Assembly: GCF_003353175.1 (NCBI RefSeq)
Contig: NZ_QHKS01000033.1
Location: 1 to 64,000, forward strand
Source: Paraburkholderia lacunae
Lineage (GTDB): Bacteria > Pseudomonadota > Gammaproteobacteria > Burkholderiales > Burkholderiaceae
Direction of reading: 5' to 3'
Length of the DNA: 64,000 nt
Notes under the pieces: model-generated
Database searches by the model: none
Told to the model about the DNA's origin: nothing
Seen by the model: the letters and a program-made list of their open reading frames with translations, nothing else
Translations under genes and position numbers: made by a program
Part shown: positions 33,677-42,001 of the stretch, piece by piece
Numbering within the stretch: the stretch's first letter is position 1
Layout of the letters: the number at the start of each line of letters is the position of its first letter

Positions 33677-34600
33677 TTAGTCGACGAGACCAGCCGAGCG
33701 CAGTGCCTGCGCGATTTCGACATCAGCACCTTCCTGCAGCGGCAGCAGCGGCGAGCGAACCGTTGCGTGCTCGAGAATGCCGCGTGCGACCAGACCGTGC
33801 TTGAGCGCGACCGTACCTTCCATGTGCGAGCCGCGGTGGTACACCGAGCGCGTGACGGGCAGCAGACGGTCGTGGATGGCGCGCGCCGCCTTGTAGTCCT
33901 TCGCCTTGCCGGCCTTGATGAGGTCGATGAGCAGTTCCGGTGCGAGGCCACCGTAGCCGACCAGCGCGCCGTCGACGTCGAACATCGTGTGCAGCAGATA
34001 TTCGTCGTGGCAAGTCAGGATTTGCAGTTCCGGACGTTCGCGGCGGATGACGGGGATTTCCGTGTCCCAGCGACGCATGTTACGCACGCCGTTCTTCATC
34101 GCGAACACTCCCGGCTGAGCAGCAATCTCAAGCTGGGTTTCGAGGTTGTACGTCGCCTTCGTCACGTCCGGGTACTGGAACAGAATCAGCGGCAAGCCGC
34201 TTTCTTCGTGGATGGCGCGATAACGGTCTTGCGGTGCGCCCTTCTGATAGCCAAAGCGCAGCCAACCATGCGACGGATACACCAAGCCCGCCGACGCGCC
34301 GGCCTCGACTGCGCGCTTCGCTTCCAGGGCTGCGACCTGTGTCCCCTCCAGGGTGATGCCGGCGATGACCGGAATCTTGTTGCCGACCGACTTGACGAAG
34401 CTCTCGATGACCTTCTGCTGTTCGTCCGGCGTCATGAACGTACCCTCGCCAGCGTGACCCAGAACGGTCAAGCCTTTGACGCCTTCGATGCTCCCGAGCC
34501 ACGACCCCAGTCGCTGGATGGCCGCATGGTCCACAGCGCCATCGCGGGTGAATGGGGTAACGGGAGCGGGAACCAGTCCCTTGAGGTCGATGCTTTTCAT
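33677..34600 (-). CDS. Dihydrodipicolinate synthase (DapA)-family lyase
   Basis: A 307-residue TIM-barrel of the DapA/NAL family. It shows VPAPVTPFTRDGAVD (about residues 10-24), VLGHAGEGTFMTPDEQQKVI (about 46-65, where the usual GTTGE is GHAGE), LFQYPD (about 137-142, Tyr of the active site) and FAMKNG (about 164-169, Schiff-base Lys). The altered GTTGE motif argues against lysine synthesis and for a catabolic aldolase or dehydratase acting on a 2-oxo acid. It is linked to an MFS transporter, a porin and a LysR regulator. Confidence 0.85.
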   Translation of the reverse strand: MKSIDLKGLVPAPVTPFTRDGAVDHAAIQRLGSWLGSIEGVKGLTVLGHAGEGTFMTPDEQQKVIESFVKSVGNKIPVIAGITLEGTQVAALEAKRAVEAGASAGLVYPSHGWLRFGYQKGAPQDRYRAIHEESGLPLILFQYPDVTKATYNLETQLEIAAQPGVFAMKNGVRNMRRWDTEIPVIRRERPELQILTCHDEYLLHTMFDVDGALVGYGGLAPELLIDLIKAGKAKDYKAARAIHDRLLPVTRSVYHRGSHMEGTVALKHGLVARGILEHATVRSPLLPLQEGADVEIAQALRSAGLVD

Positions 34601-34639
34601 GCTGTCTCCGAAGTGTAAAGCGGTTACGTATCTGGACGT

Positions 34640-34668
34640 ATCCCAGTTGGGGCATATGCCACTGTCAA
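34640..34668 (-). promoter_or_regulatory. Promoter with palindrome before DapA-family gene
   Basis: On the minus strand TTGACA (34668-34663) and TGGGAT (34645-34640) are 17 bp apart. The perfect palindrome GGCATATGCC (34651-34660) sits in the spacer, where a bound repressor would block RNA polymerase. The -10 is poor (three of six). Confidence 0.5.
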
Positions 34669-35366
34669 CTCGCGGTGGGGCTTGGCTGTCTTGCCTGCGC
34701 GTCACGCAGCGGGTATGGAAGCCAGTGTAGGCATCGAGGCGATATCGAGAAAGGCATGGAACTGCATTTCAGATATCTCTCGTTTAAGATGGCTCAGAAT
34801 GCAGCTGTCCTGCCCGCATACCATCCTGCAAGGTAGCAACGACGGGAGACTGGCGTCGGCTCAGAGGGCGTCGCATGTCACCGTTGAAGTGCAACCTTCA
34901 CAAGCGGCCGCCTGACCATGGCAGTCAAGTCGCCGTGCATCGACGTGTGTGCCTTCGATGGCAAGACCAAATTGTGCGTCAGGTGTTTTTTCGCACGCTC
35001 GATAAAACTCGGGCGTGGAAGAAGATGACCGACCATCGGTGCCATCAAGTGATTAACGACCTGGCGCGGCGACAGGCCAATCTGCACCGCGAATCGCCAG
35101 CTTTGTTGGCCGAGCAGCCACGAACACCGGACACCTGAATGGATGGAGAGCGCCGCCACAACTTCATTCTGGTGACTGGCTTCAATCTCCAGCGCAACAG
35201 AATTGCACCCGCTCATTGGGGAGTATGGATTCAATGCAGACTGAACAGCTAGTCAGTGTTCTCGCATCGCGCTCGTGATGTCCGACGGTCGCTCGCTCCT
35301 TCGGCATTGGCAGGGGGCTCACTGGCCGCCCGCGAAGGTCCCTCATCATTTCGTAGCGAGCCGGGG
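34669..35366. other. Long gap without recognised gene
   Basis: About 700 bases with no convincing gene. A minus-strand open frame at 34878-35234 has no recognised family and no good ribosome-binding site. I see no repeats or RNA gene here. Confidence 0.35.
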
Positions 35367-35882
35367 CTAGTCTGCGGCGGACTGAATTAAATACTCGGCC
35401 TCTTGCTGCACGACCGGCCATCCTTCGCGCAGAAGCCGCACGGCTTCCTCGACCACCTCATAGCTCAGTCCGCAGTTATCGATGTCCGTGATGCTCATTT
35501 GCGCGAGGTCGGAGGCCGAGGCGTCTCCGTTGGAAATTCTGAAGAAAAGGGTATCAGCCATAGCGCCGGCATCATCCGTCTCGCCGCTCAGGATGTCCTC
35601 GGCCAACAGGCCAGCCATGCCGACGAGTATCTTCCAGTTCGCAGGTAGCTCGGGAGCGGCAAACCCATGGTTCAACGCCGTCTTGCGCATCACCTCAGGG
35701 CAGGTGCGGGGACGGAACTGGCCGCGCCACGCTGTTTCCTCCGGATTCCCACTCTCATTTTTCCACACGACCGCGTCGCCAGCGCCGCCGAAGCGCTCAT
35801 AAAGCATCTTGTGACCTGCTTCATGGTAAGCGGCGTTGCGGAGCTCTCTGGCAGCTATCTGTTCGTCCGTGAAATCAATCAT
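35367..35882 (-). CDS. Small HEAGH-motif protein (M41-like metalloprotease fold)
   Basis: The 171-residue protein reads MIDFTDEQIAARELRNAAYH then EAGHKMLYERFGG: the zinc-binding HEAGH motif at residues 20-24, as in the FtsH protease domain. GLLAEDILSGE (about 91-101), where FtsH-like proteins keep the third ligand, follows, then an acidic helical tail. There is no AAA domain or membrane segment. It may be a stand-alone metalloprotease or an inactive relative. It stands alone, with debris upstream. Confidence 0.65.
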   Translation of the reverse strand: MIDFTDEQIAARELRNAAYHEAGHKMLYERFGGAGDAVVWKNESGNPEETAWRGQFRPRTCPEVMRKTALNHGFAAPELPANWKILVGMAGLLAEDILSGETDDAGAMADTLFFRISNGDASASDLAQMSITDIDNCGLSYEVVEEAVRLLREGWPVVQQEAEYLIQSAAD

Positions 35883-36040
35883 GTTCGTCGAATGTGGTCG
35901 GTGTCGTTAGACCACGGTATAGCTCAATGAAAGGGCTACGGTGCCGAAGGCGACCGGAAGCTAGAAAGAGCTCTCGTCAATGTGTTAGCGCGGAAAGGTG
36001 CGACTCGCATGAATCGCCATGGATTGACGGCCGCAAGGCA

Positions 36041-36259
36041 CTATCCGTGGGTGTCGACCCAGGCACGCGCCCAGCCCAACCCCGCAAGCTGCGCTTCTTC
36101 CTCGGTGTCAAAAACACCGAGTACCCCGGAGGCTTCAACCATCTTTGTGTCGCGGGTGATGGTCCCGCTGCCTGCGTATCGCTCAGGCGAAAGGATGTCC
36201 TCTTGCTGAAGAATCGCGTGACCGAAGATGCGGTATCCCTTGTAGCTTCCCGATTCCAT
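36041..36259 (-). CDS. Small conserved protein, cassette copy 2 (gene B)
   Basis: The 72-residue protein MESGSYKGYRIFGHAILQQE onward is the paralogue of 22509-22727, sharing GHAILQQ, PERYA, SGTITR, FDTEEEAQ and WARAWVDTHG. It begins in overlap with the stop of the secreted-protein gene, exactly as in copy 1. Function unknown. Confidence 0.75.
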   Translation of the reverse strand: MESGSYKGYRIFGHAILQQEDILSPERYAGSGTITRDTKMVEASGVLGVFDTEEEAQLAGLGWARAWVDTHG

Positions 36260-36606
36260 CAGCGCACGACCTCAACATCCGAGTCTTGCGCGTCAACGCG
36301 CAGCACGTTCCCCTCGGGCGTTATCAGACGGGGAATTTCCGACACGTCCGGAGTAACGCGTCGCGGACCTGCGCCGACAGCTCCCTGTTTCACGGCCAGC
36401 TTCGTGGCAGTGGTCGGCGTGCGATGCGCCTGTGTTTTTACCAGATGGGGCACACGCCGCTTGTGCGTAAGCGACTTCGGCGCGCCTGCTCCCTGATGCA
36501 ATCCACCGCGAGCTTCGGGCGGATTCCAGATTTCAATGTAGTGCGCACCTGCAAACGCGGACGAAGTACACGCCAGTAAAAGCAACCCGCATCCAACCAG
36601 TTTCAC
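36259..36606 (-). CDS. Secreted basic hypothetical protein, cassette copy 2 (gene A)
   Basis: GTG at 36606 follows AAGGAGAAACGATA and opens VKLVGCGLLLLACTSSAFAG, a signal peptide (cleavage near AFA-G). The mature chain has IEIWNPPEARGG, a basic His-rich middle and SEIPRLITPEGNVLRVDAQD. It is the paralogue of 22727-23077, and the order and overlaps with the partner are the same in both places. A GTG start with the ribosome-binding site is preferred over the much longer open frame. Confidence 0.7.
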   Translation of the reverse strand: MKLVGCGLLLLACTSSAFAGAHYIEIWNPPEARGGLHQGAGAPKSLTHKRRVPHLVKTQAHRTPTTATKLAVKQGAVGAGPRRVTPDVSEIPRLITPEGNVLRVDAQDSDVEVVR

Positions 36607-36883
36607 TATCGTTTCTCCTTGCCGATGCGATTGAATCTGTCGCTGCAGGAACATCCCCTCCGACGCACGACCCGTCGCAACCGTCACAGTAGTGGCGGTC
36701 GCGCACGGCGCCGTCAACACGCCAGACATCCGTTCCCACCGGACTAGCGGTACCCACGGAGCCGCCATTTTCGCACGCAAAGAACGTCGGCTCCCCGGCT
36801 CGGTCGCGCCGAATGGCTTCATCGATTTCCGGCTCGACAAACGCAGATTTCATGTCGACGACAAACGCCGCAATCTCGGGCAT
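36533..36883 (-). CDS. Small Cys-rich hypothetical protein, possibly read through at the 3' end
   Basis: From ATG 36883 the frame reads MPEIAAFVVDMKSAFVEPEI, DEAIRRDRAGEPTFFACENG, GSVGTASPVGTDVWR and RDRHYCDGCDGSCVGG. The amino-terminal 80 residues, with CDGCDGSC as a likely metal site, look like a real small protein. The tail then runs 74 bases into the next gene in another frame, so the original stop may be lost. The ribosome-binding site is weak. Confidence 0.45.
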   Translation of the reverse strand: MPEIAAFVVDMKSAFVEPEIDEAIRRDRAGEPTFFACENGGSVGTASPVGTDVWRVDGAVRDRHYCDGCDGSCVGGDVPAATDSIASARRNDSETGWMRVAFTGVYFVRVCRCALH

Positions 36884-37143
36884 TGGATGGCTGACCGGCT
36901 TGCGAAGGCACATAGGTGCGTTCAATGCATGCGCGAATTCGAGGTCTGGTCGCCAGCGAAGTAAATAGAAGCTACCGGCAGCTCGCGGGTACGCATCCGA
37001 TGTTACGAAACCCGATATCTCGGGAGCGCCTTCAACTCGTCCAGCATGTGCCTTCATCAGGTCCTGCCTGCGACAGGACGCGTTGGCCGCTCGACTTTCA
37101 ACCCATGCAGCGTGCCTGTTTCGGCGCTAGGGCAATCGCCTAG

Positions 37144-37214
37144 TTGACAGCTTGAATTTTGTCTTCCTACTATGCATACAACGCTGCACACAATTAAACA
37201 CACAGACTTGTGTG
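37144..37214 (+). promoter_or_regulatory. Promoter-operator of the hydroxyproline binding-protein gene
   Basis: TTGACA (37144-37149), 18 bp, then TACTAT (37168-37173) running into TACTATGCATACAACGCTGC and the inverted repeat CACACA-N4-TGTGTG (37199-37214). The same arrangement occurs at 39545-39615. TGCATACA and TGCACACA look like half-sites of a FadR-type GntR regulator, one of which is encoded at 47794. The rest of the 36884-37143 stretch holds no gene. Confidence 0.75.
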
Positions 37215-37263
37215 GCGGAAGTATGTTTTTGTCTACGGGATTACCCTTATTTAAGAGGTCATC

Positions 37264-38094
37264 ATGGTTCGGCTGTCTCGCTTTACCCGTCAGGCTCTTG
37301 TATGTTTGGCTGCCGCGAGCTGTGTCATCAGCGCGCCGTCCCGCGCTGATGACACCAGCGCCTGGCAAAATGTGAAAAAGGCTGGAGTTCTCCGTTGTGG
37401 GGCAGCGGTAGCACCCCCGTACGTGATGCGTGACCCGAAGACGGGTGAATACAGCGGCTTCTTCTCAGAGCTCTGCCGTGAGTTTGGACAGAACGTGCTG
37501 AAGGTGAAGGTCGAATTCGTCGATACCACCTGGGACAATATCGTCGCCGGCCTTCAGTCCGACAAATGGGACCTGTCGCTCGCACTTAACGACACCCCGG
37601 AACGTGAAAAGGCGATTTCCTTCTCGGCGCCGGCCACTGACTACAACGTCTCGCTGGTCTACAACAAGAACAATCCCAAGATTCCGAAGGGCGCGCATAC
37701 CATCGACGAAATCGACAAAACGGGCGTGACCATCGCCGTCATGTCAGGGACCGCGCAAGACAAGGCGATTTCCGGCGTTATCAAGCAGGCTCAAATTATG
37801 CGTTTACCCGGTAACGATGAAACGCGTTTGGCTCTCATGTCCAAGCGCGCCGACCTCCTCGCTGACGCCAATATCACCAACATGTTGCTCACAGAAGCGC
37901 ACCTGGATTGGGCAGTCGCCATCCAGCCCAATCCACCCCTCGCGCAGCAGGAAGTCGCGTTCGGCGTCAGAAAAGAGACGTCTGCAGCCGATATCGCCGT
38001 GCTCAACAAGTATGTGAACGAGCAAGTGAAATCCGGGGCAGTCAACCGGCTCATCAAGACCTCGGTCCAGGCCATGCTTGTCACTAACAAGTAA
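37264..38094 (+). CDS. Periplasmic amino-acid-binding protein of ABC transporter
   Basis: A 276-residue family 3 solute-binding protein. The signal peptide ends PSRADD (about residues 26-31), followed by VKKAGVLRCGAAVAPPYVMR, the GYSGFFSELCREFGQ-like second segment (GEYSGFFSELCREFG), WDNIVAGLQSDKWDLSLALN and TPEREKAISFSAP. It should capture the substrate (predicted hydroxyproline) for the ATPase and permeases encoded at 39778-41967. It has its own copy of the regulon promoter. Confidence 0.88.
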   Translation: MVRLSRFTRQALVCLAAASCVISAPSRADDTSAWQNVKKAGVLRCGAAVAPPYVMRDPKTGEYSGFFSELCREFGQNVLKVKVEFVDTTWDNIVAGLQSDKWDLSLALNDTPEREKAISFSAPATDYNVSLVYNKNNPKIPKGAHTIDEIDKTGVTIAVMSGTAQDKAISGVIKQAQIMRLPGNDETRLALMSKRADLLADANITNMLLTEAHLDWAVAIQPNPPLAQQEVAFGVRKETSAADIAVLNKYVNEQVKSGAVNRLIKTSVQAMLVTNK

Positions 38095-38245
38095 TACGAC
38101 GCGCTGCGAAGGCTTCGTCACCCTCGCGCCTTCGTTTGCTTCCGGACGCGTTCGCGCTGGCTCATGCCGGGACGCGTCCTTGCTGTAACACAATCAGAAA
38201 TAGATAAAGCAATCGTTTCAATCGACAATAAGGTTTGGATAACTA

Positions 38246-39391
38246 ATGAAGAAGTCAATTTTGGTTGCAGTCATTGCAGCGGCCAGCGTTCCAGCGTTCG
38301 CGCAAAGCACGGTCACGCTCTATGGTCTCATCGACGAAGGGTTTGACTACACCAACAATGTGAAGGGCAGCAAAGTCTATGAACTTCAGAGCGGCTATGC
38401 GCAAGGCAGCCGCTGGGGCCTGAAAGGTACAGAGGACCTGGGCGGCGGCCTCAAGGCTGTTTTCCAGATTGAAAGCGGCTTCGACGTGAACAATGGAAAG
38501 CTGGCGCAAGGTGGCCTTGGCTTTGGACGCCAGGCGTACGTAGGCCTCGCCAACGACCAGTTCGGTACGGTGACGCTGGGGCGGCAGTATGACTCGCTGG
38601 TCGACTATCTCGCCCAGACCACGGCGAATGGGAACTGGGGCGGCTATCTTTTCTCGCACCCATACGATAACGACAACACGGACAACACTTTCCGCGTCAA
38701 CAACACGGTCAAGTACACCAGCCCGAGCTTTGCCGGTCTTCAGTTCGGCGGCACATACAGTTTCAGCAACGACACCAATTTCGCAAACAACCGGCAGTAC
38801 AGCGTCGGCGCGCAATACGCGACAGGTGGGTTGCTCGTAGCGGCGGCCTACCTTCAGGCCAACAACCCGTCAGCCACGGCCGGCGGTGCAATCAACAACG
38901 GTGGGGATGAAAACTTCGTTGCGAAACGGCTCAGAGTGTTCGGCGCCGGAATCAACTACACATTCGGCAGCGCGACCTTGGGCTTTGCCTACACGAACAC
39001 CAATGTCGACCAACCACTCAGTTCGGGATATGTAGGCGCAATAACGCCGGTTGGCGGAGCAACGCTCTCATCACTTCGATTCAACAACTTTGAAGTGAAC
39101 GGCAAGTACCAGTTCACGCCTGCGTTCTACGTTGGTGCGGCCTACACGTACACGCGAACGAGCTTCAATGCGACCAGCGGGAAACTTCATCCCATCTTCC
39201 AGTCGGCGGGGTTGATGGCTGACTACAACCTGTCCAAACGAACCGATGTCTACGTGCAGGGTGGCTACCAGCACGCAAGCGGCGACAAGACAGGGACCGT
39301 CCTTGATGTCGCATACGTGCCAGGCGCCGACGCCGTCTCGTCTACGTCGAATCAATTTGTCCTGCGTGCCGCTATTCGTCACAAGTTCTAG
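38246..39391 (+). CDS. Outer-membrane porin
   Basis: The 381-residue trimeric porin has signal peptide MKKSILVAVIAAASVPAFAQ, first strand STVTLYGLIDEGFDYTNN, GSRWGLKGTEDLGGGLKAVF, FGRQAYVGLANDQFGTVTLG and the C-terminal LRAAIRHKF. It lies between the binding protein and the transport operon, so it probably provides outer-membrane entry for the same substrate. A hairpin CGAAGGC/GCCTTCG with a short T run (38107-38137) separates it from the binding-protein gene. Confidence 0.92.
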   Translation: MKKSILVAVIAAASVPAFAQSTVTLYGLIDEGFDYTNNVKGSKVYELQSGYAQGSRWGLKGTEDLGGGLKAVFQIESGFDVNNGKLAQGGLGFGRQAYVGLANDQFGTVTLGRQYDSLVDYLAQTTANGNWGGYLFSHPYDNDNTDNTFRVNNTVKYTSPSFAGLQFGGTYSFSNDTNFANNRQYSVGAQYATGGLLVAAAYLQANNPSATAGGAINNGGDENFVAKRLRVFGAGINYTFGSATLGFAYTNTNVDQPLSSGYVGAITPVGGATLSSLRFNNFEVNGKYQFTPAFYVGAAYTYTRTSFNATSGKLHPIFQSAGLMADYNLSKRTDVYVQGGYQHASGDKTGTVLDVAYVPGADAVSSTSNQFVLRAAIRHKF

Positions 39392-39544
39392 CCCGCCACT
39401 GCATTGGCTCGCGGCAGGAAGCTCGGGCTGGAAGCTTCTTGTCGCCCAGAAACCCTCCTGTTCCGTTCCGCAGCCCTATCCAGCGCCTGAAAAGCGGCGC
39501 GCCTCCGAATCCTTGGTGATTTCCCCGAAATGGCAAATCAGCCG

Positions 39545-39615
39545 TTGACGCGCTGGTTTTCGGTCGTCTACCATGCATACATCGCTGCACACAGTGGAGC
39601 ACACAAAATTGTGTG
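39545..39615 (+). promoter_or_regulatory. Promoter-operator of the hydroxyproline operon
   Basis: TTGACG (39545-39550), 18 bp, then TACCAT (39569-39574), continuing into TACCATGCATACATCGCTGC and the palindrome CACACAA-AA-TTGTGTG (39600-39615). It matches the element at 37144-37214 in spacing and nearly base for base over about 30 bp downstream of the -10. The operator covers the expected transcription start, which suits repression. The remainder of 39392-39777 has no gene. Confidence 0.78.
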
Positions 39616-39777
39616 TTGTCGAGCCGGCGGCAGCAACGATGGAGGGCTCGTAACCAGGCTGGCTCTCGATAGCAAAGATGTCCTGGCTGATTCCGGATGC
39701 GGTTCGGCCCAATCGAGGAAAGCCAGATTCGATTCACACATCACGTGCCTGAGGGCGCGCCCCGCTGGAGAGATTTC

Positions 39778-40611
39778 ATGTTGTCACCCCAAACCATGAT
39801 TGCCCAACCCCACACTTCGCCGGCAGTTTTTGACTTCTCGTCCTCGACTACCGGCGACTTTGTGCAGTTCCGGGACGTCTATAAGTCCTACGGCGAAAAT
39901 CTGGTGGTCATGGACCACATGAGTCTGGATATGCGCGCCGACGACCGGCTCGTCATCATCGGTCCTAGCGGCAGCGGCAAGAGCTCGCTTCTGCGCGTCA
40001 TGATGGGCCTGGAAGGGATTCAGGGCGGACAGATTGGATTCCAGGGAAGGCCGTACATCCACGGCGCGGATTCGGCCCGGTCGAAACGCATCGACACCAA
40101 GTTGCAAAAGCAGATTGGCATGGTGTTCCAGCACTACACGCTTTTCCCCCACCTTTCCGTGCTGGGCAATCTGATTCTTGCTCCGGTCAAGGTCGGCGGT
40201 ATTTCAAAAGCAGAGGCGACGGAACGGGCGCGCGTGTACCTCGCGCGCCTTGGTCTCGAGAGCAAGCTACACGCATATCCCAGCCAGCTTTCCGGTGGTC
40301 AGAAGCAACGGGTTGCCATTGCGCGTGCCCTCATGCTCGAGCCGAAGCTGATGCTGTTCGACGAAGTCACTTCGGCGCTTGACCCTGAGATGGTCATCGA
40401 AGTGCAGAACGTGATGCTGAAGCTGGCCGAACAGAAGATGGCGATGATTATCGTGACCCACGACATGCATTTCGCGCGCGATATTGCGACCCGAGTTGTC
40501 TTCTGCGCCAGCGGAAAAATCGTCGAACAGGGCGCACCCGCGGAAATGTTCAAGTGCCCGAAGGAAGCCCGCACCCGCGAGTTTCTCGAGAAAGTTCTGC
40601 ATCTCGATTGA
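39778..40611 (+). CDS. Polar amino-acid ABC transporter ATP-binding protein
   Basis: The 277-residue protein from ATG 39778 has Walker A GPSGSGKSS, Q-loop MVFQHYTLFPHLSVLGN, signature LSGGQKQRVAIARAL, Walker B MLFDEVTSALDPEMV and switch VTHDMHFARD. This is the HisP/GlnQ family that energises uptake of polar amino acids. It is the first gene of a nine-gene operon, with 8 bases to the permease gene. Confidence 0.93.
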   Translation: MLSPQTMIAQPHTSPAVFDFSSSTTGDFVQFRDVYKSYGENLVVMDHMSLDMRADDRLVIIGPSGSGKSSLLRVMMGLEGIQGGQIGFQGRPYIHGADSARSKRIDTKLQKQIGMVFQHYTLFPHLSVLGNLILAPVKVGGISKAEATERARVYLARLGLESKLHAYPSQLSGGQKQRVAIARALMLEPKLMLFDEVTSALDPEMVIEVQNVMLKLAEQKMAMIIVTHDMHFARDIATRVVFCASGKIVEQGAPAEMFKCPKEARTREFLEKVLHLD

Positions 40612-40619
40612 GGCTGACC

Positions 40620-41291
40620 ATGAACTACCACTTCGACTTCAGCTTCCTCGAAGGAAGCTTCGGGGCACTGCTTTCAGGCCTGAAGGTCACTATTGAGCTT
40701 GCAGTGGCCTCCAACGTCACGGGCCTTGTGCTTGGTTTTCTGCTTTGCCTTCTGGCCATGAGCCGTTGGGTCGTCGTTCGGTGGCCGGCGCAGCTGTTCA
40801 TCGAGTTTTTCCGTTGTACGCCCGCTCTGCTGCAAATCGTCTGGTTTTTCTACTGCATTCCGATGATGGTTGATGTATTTATCGACCCCATCGTGATGGG
40901 CGTCATGGCACTCGGCTTGAATCTGACAGCATTTAACGCCGAAGCTTATCGGGCTGGCGTCCAGGCGGTCCCGAAGGAACACCTCGACGCCTGCGTGGCT
41001 CTTGGCTTAAAGCCGTGGCAGCGCACCGTCTACGTCGTGCTCCCTCAGGCGCTTCGTACCGCGATGCCGGTCCTGATGACCAACGGCATCGGAAGCCTGC
41101 AACAAAGTGCGCTCGTTGCCATCGTCGCGGTGGCGGACCTGATGTATGTCGGAAAGAGCCTCGCGACTGAAGCGTATCGTCCTCTCGAAACATATACGGT
41201 GGTCGCGCTCATTTACTTCGCGCTCTCGCTACCGATTGCGAAACTCGTGCATGTAATCGAGCGTCGTCAGGACCTGGCTGTTCAGCGTTGA
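40620..41291 (+). CDS. Amino-acid ABC transporter permease 1
   Basis: The 223-residue HisM/HisQ-type permease has about five membrane helices and the EAA loop NAEAYRAGVQAVPKEHLDAC through LGLKPWQRTVYVVLPQALRT, which docks on the ATPase. FIEFFRCTPALLQIVW is the usual conserved segment before it. It forms the membrane channel with the next gene's product. Confidence 0.92.
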   Translation: MNYHFDFSFLEGSFGALLSGLKVTIELAVASNVTGLVLGFLLCLLAMSRWVVVRWPAQLFIEFFRCTPALLQIVWFFYCIPMMVDVFIDPIVMGVMALGLNLTAFNAEAYRAGVQAVPKEHLDACVALGLKPWQRTVYVVLPQALRTAMPVLMTNGIGSLQQSALVAIVAVADLMYVGKSLATEAYRPLETYTVVALIYFALSLPIAKLVHVIERRQDLAVQR

Positions 41292-41301
41292 GGAGAAGAC
41301 C

Positions 41302-41967
41302 ATGCATCTCGATTTTTCGGCTGTATTGCCCTATTGGCTGGTCTTGCTCAAAGGCTTGGGACTTACGGTTGCATTTACGAGCAGTTGCGCCGTCATCGGA
41401 AGCCTTGCGGGATTTGTTCTGAGCCTGCTGCGGATGTCCCCGTCGCGGTGGTTGAAAGCGACGACGACGCTCTACGTCGAATTCTTCCGCGGAACACCGT
41501 TGCTTATCCAGCTATTCTGGGTCTACTTCTGCTTTCCGGTTGTCTTCCGGATTCCGATTCCACCTTACCTGTCGGTGGTTATTTCACTGACGCTGTACAT
41601 GGCGGCTATCACCAGCGAAACCTTCCGCGGGGCATTGAAATCCATTTCGGCCGAGCAGCACGACGCGTGCACCGCGTTGAGCCTTTCGCCGCAGGCCAAG
41701 ATTCTTTACGTGATTTTCCCGCAGGCATTGCTGCGCGCAGTTCCTCCATTGTTGTCGAACATCGTCAGCCTGTTCAAGGAGAGTGCGCTCATCTCGTCGG
41801 TTGGTGTCGCGGACCTGATGTTTGTTGGCCAGAACATCTCGAACAGCACGGCACGTCCGGTCGAGTTCCTGACTACCGTCGCGATGATTTACTTCCTCGT
41901 CGCGTTCCCGCTGACGCGTCTGGTCGGCGTGGTCGAGACGCGGATGTTGAGGCGCTATGCCTATTAA
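41302..41967 (+). CDS. Amino-acid ABC transporter permease 2
   Basis: The 221-residue partner permease shows YVEFFRGTPLLIQLFWVYF and the EAA loop TSETFRGALKSISAEQHDAC through LSLSPQAKILYVIFPQALLR. It starts 10 bases after permease 1. Two different permeases with one ATPase and one binding protein is the standard make-up of polar amino-acid importers. Confidence 0.92.
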   Translation: MHLDFSAVLPYWLVLLKGLGLTVAFTSSCAVIGSLAGFVLSLLRMSPSRWLKATTTLYVEFFRGTPLLIQLFWVYFCFPVVFRIPIPPYLSVVISLTLYMAAITSETFRGALKSISAEQHDACTALSLSPQAKILYVIFPQALLRAVPPLLSNIVSLFKESALISSVGVADLMFVGQNISNSTARPVEFLTTVAMIYFLVAFPLTRLVGVVETRMLRRYAY

Positions 41968-42001
41968 CCCACCCAGTCACCCGTTAGTTTGGAGAACACA
42001 C

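Noticed and set aside
33311..34618. A 435-residue plus-strand frame over the DapA-family gene
   Set aside because: The opposite strand encodes a recognisable TIM barrel with active-site Lys; this frame has no motif.
34878..35234. A 118-residue minus-strand frame
   Set aside because: No recognisable motif or start signal; codon composition gives no clear preference over the opposite strand.
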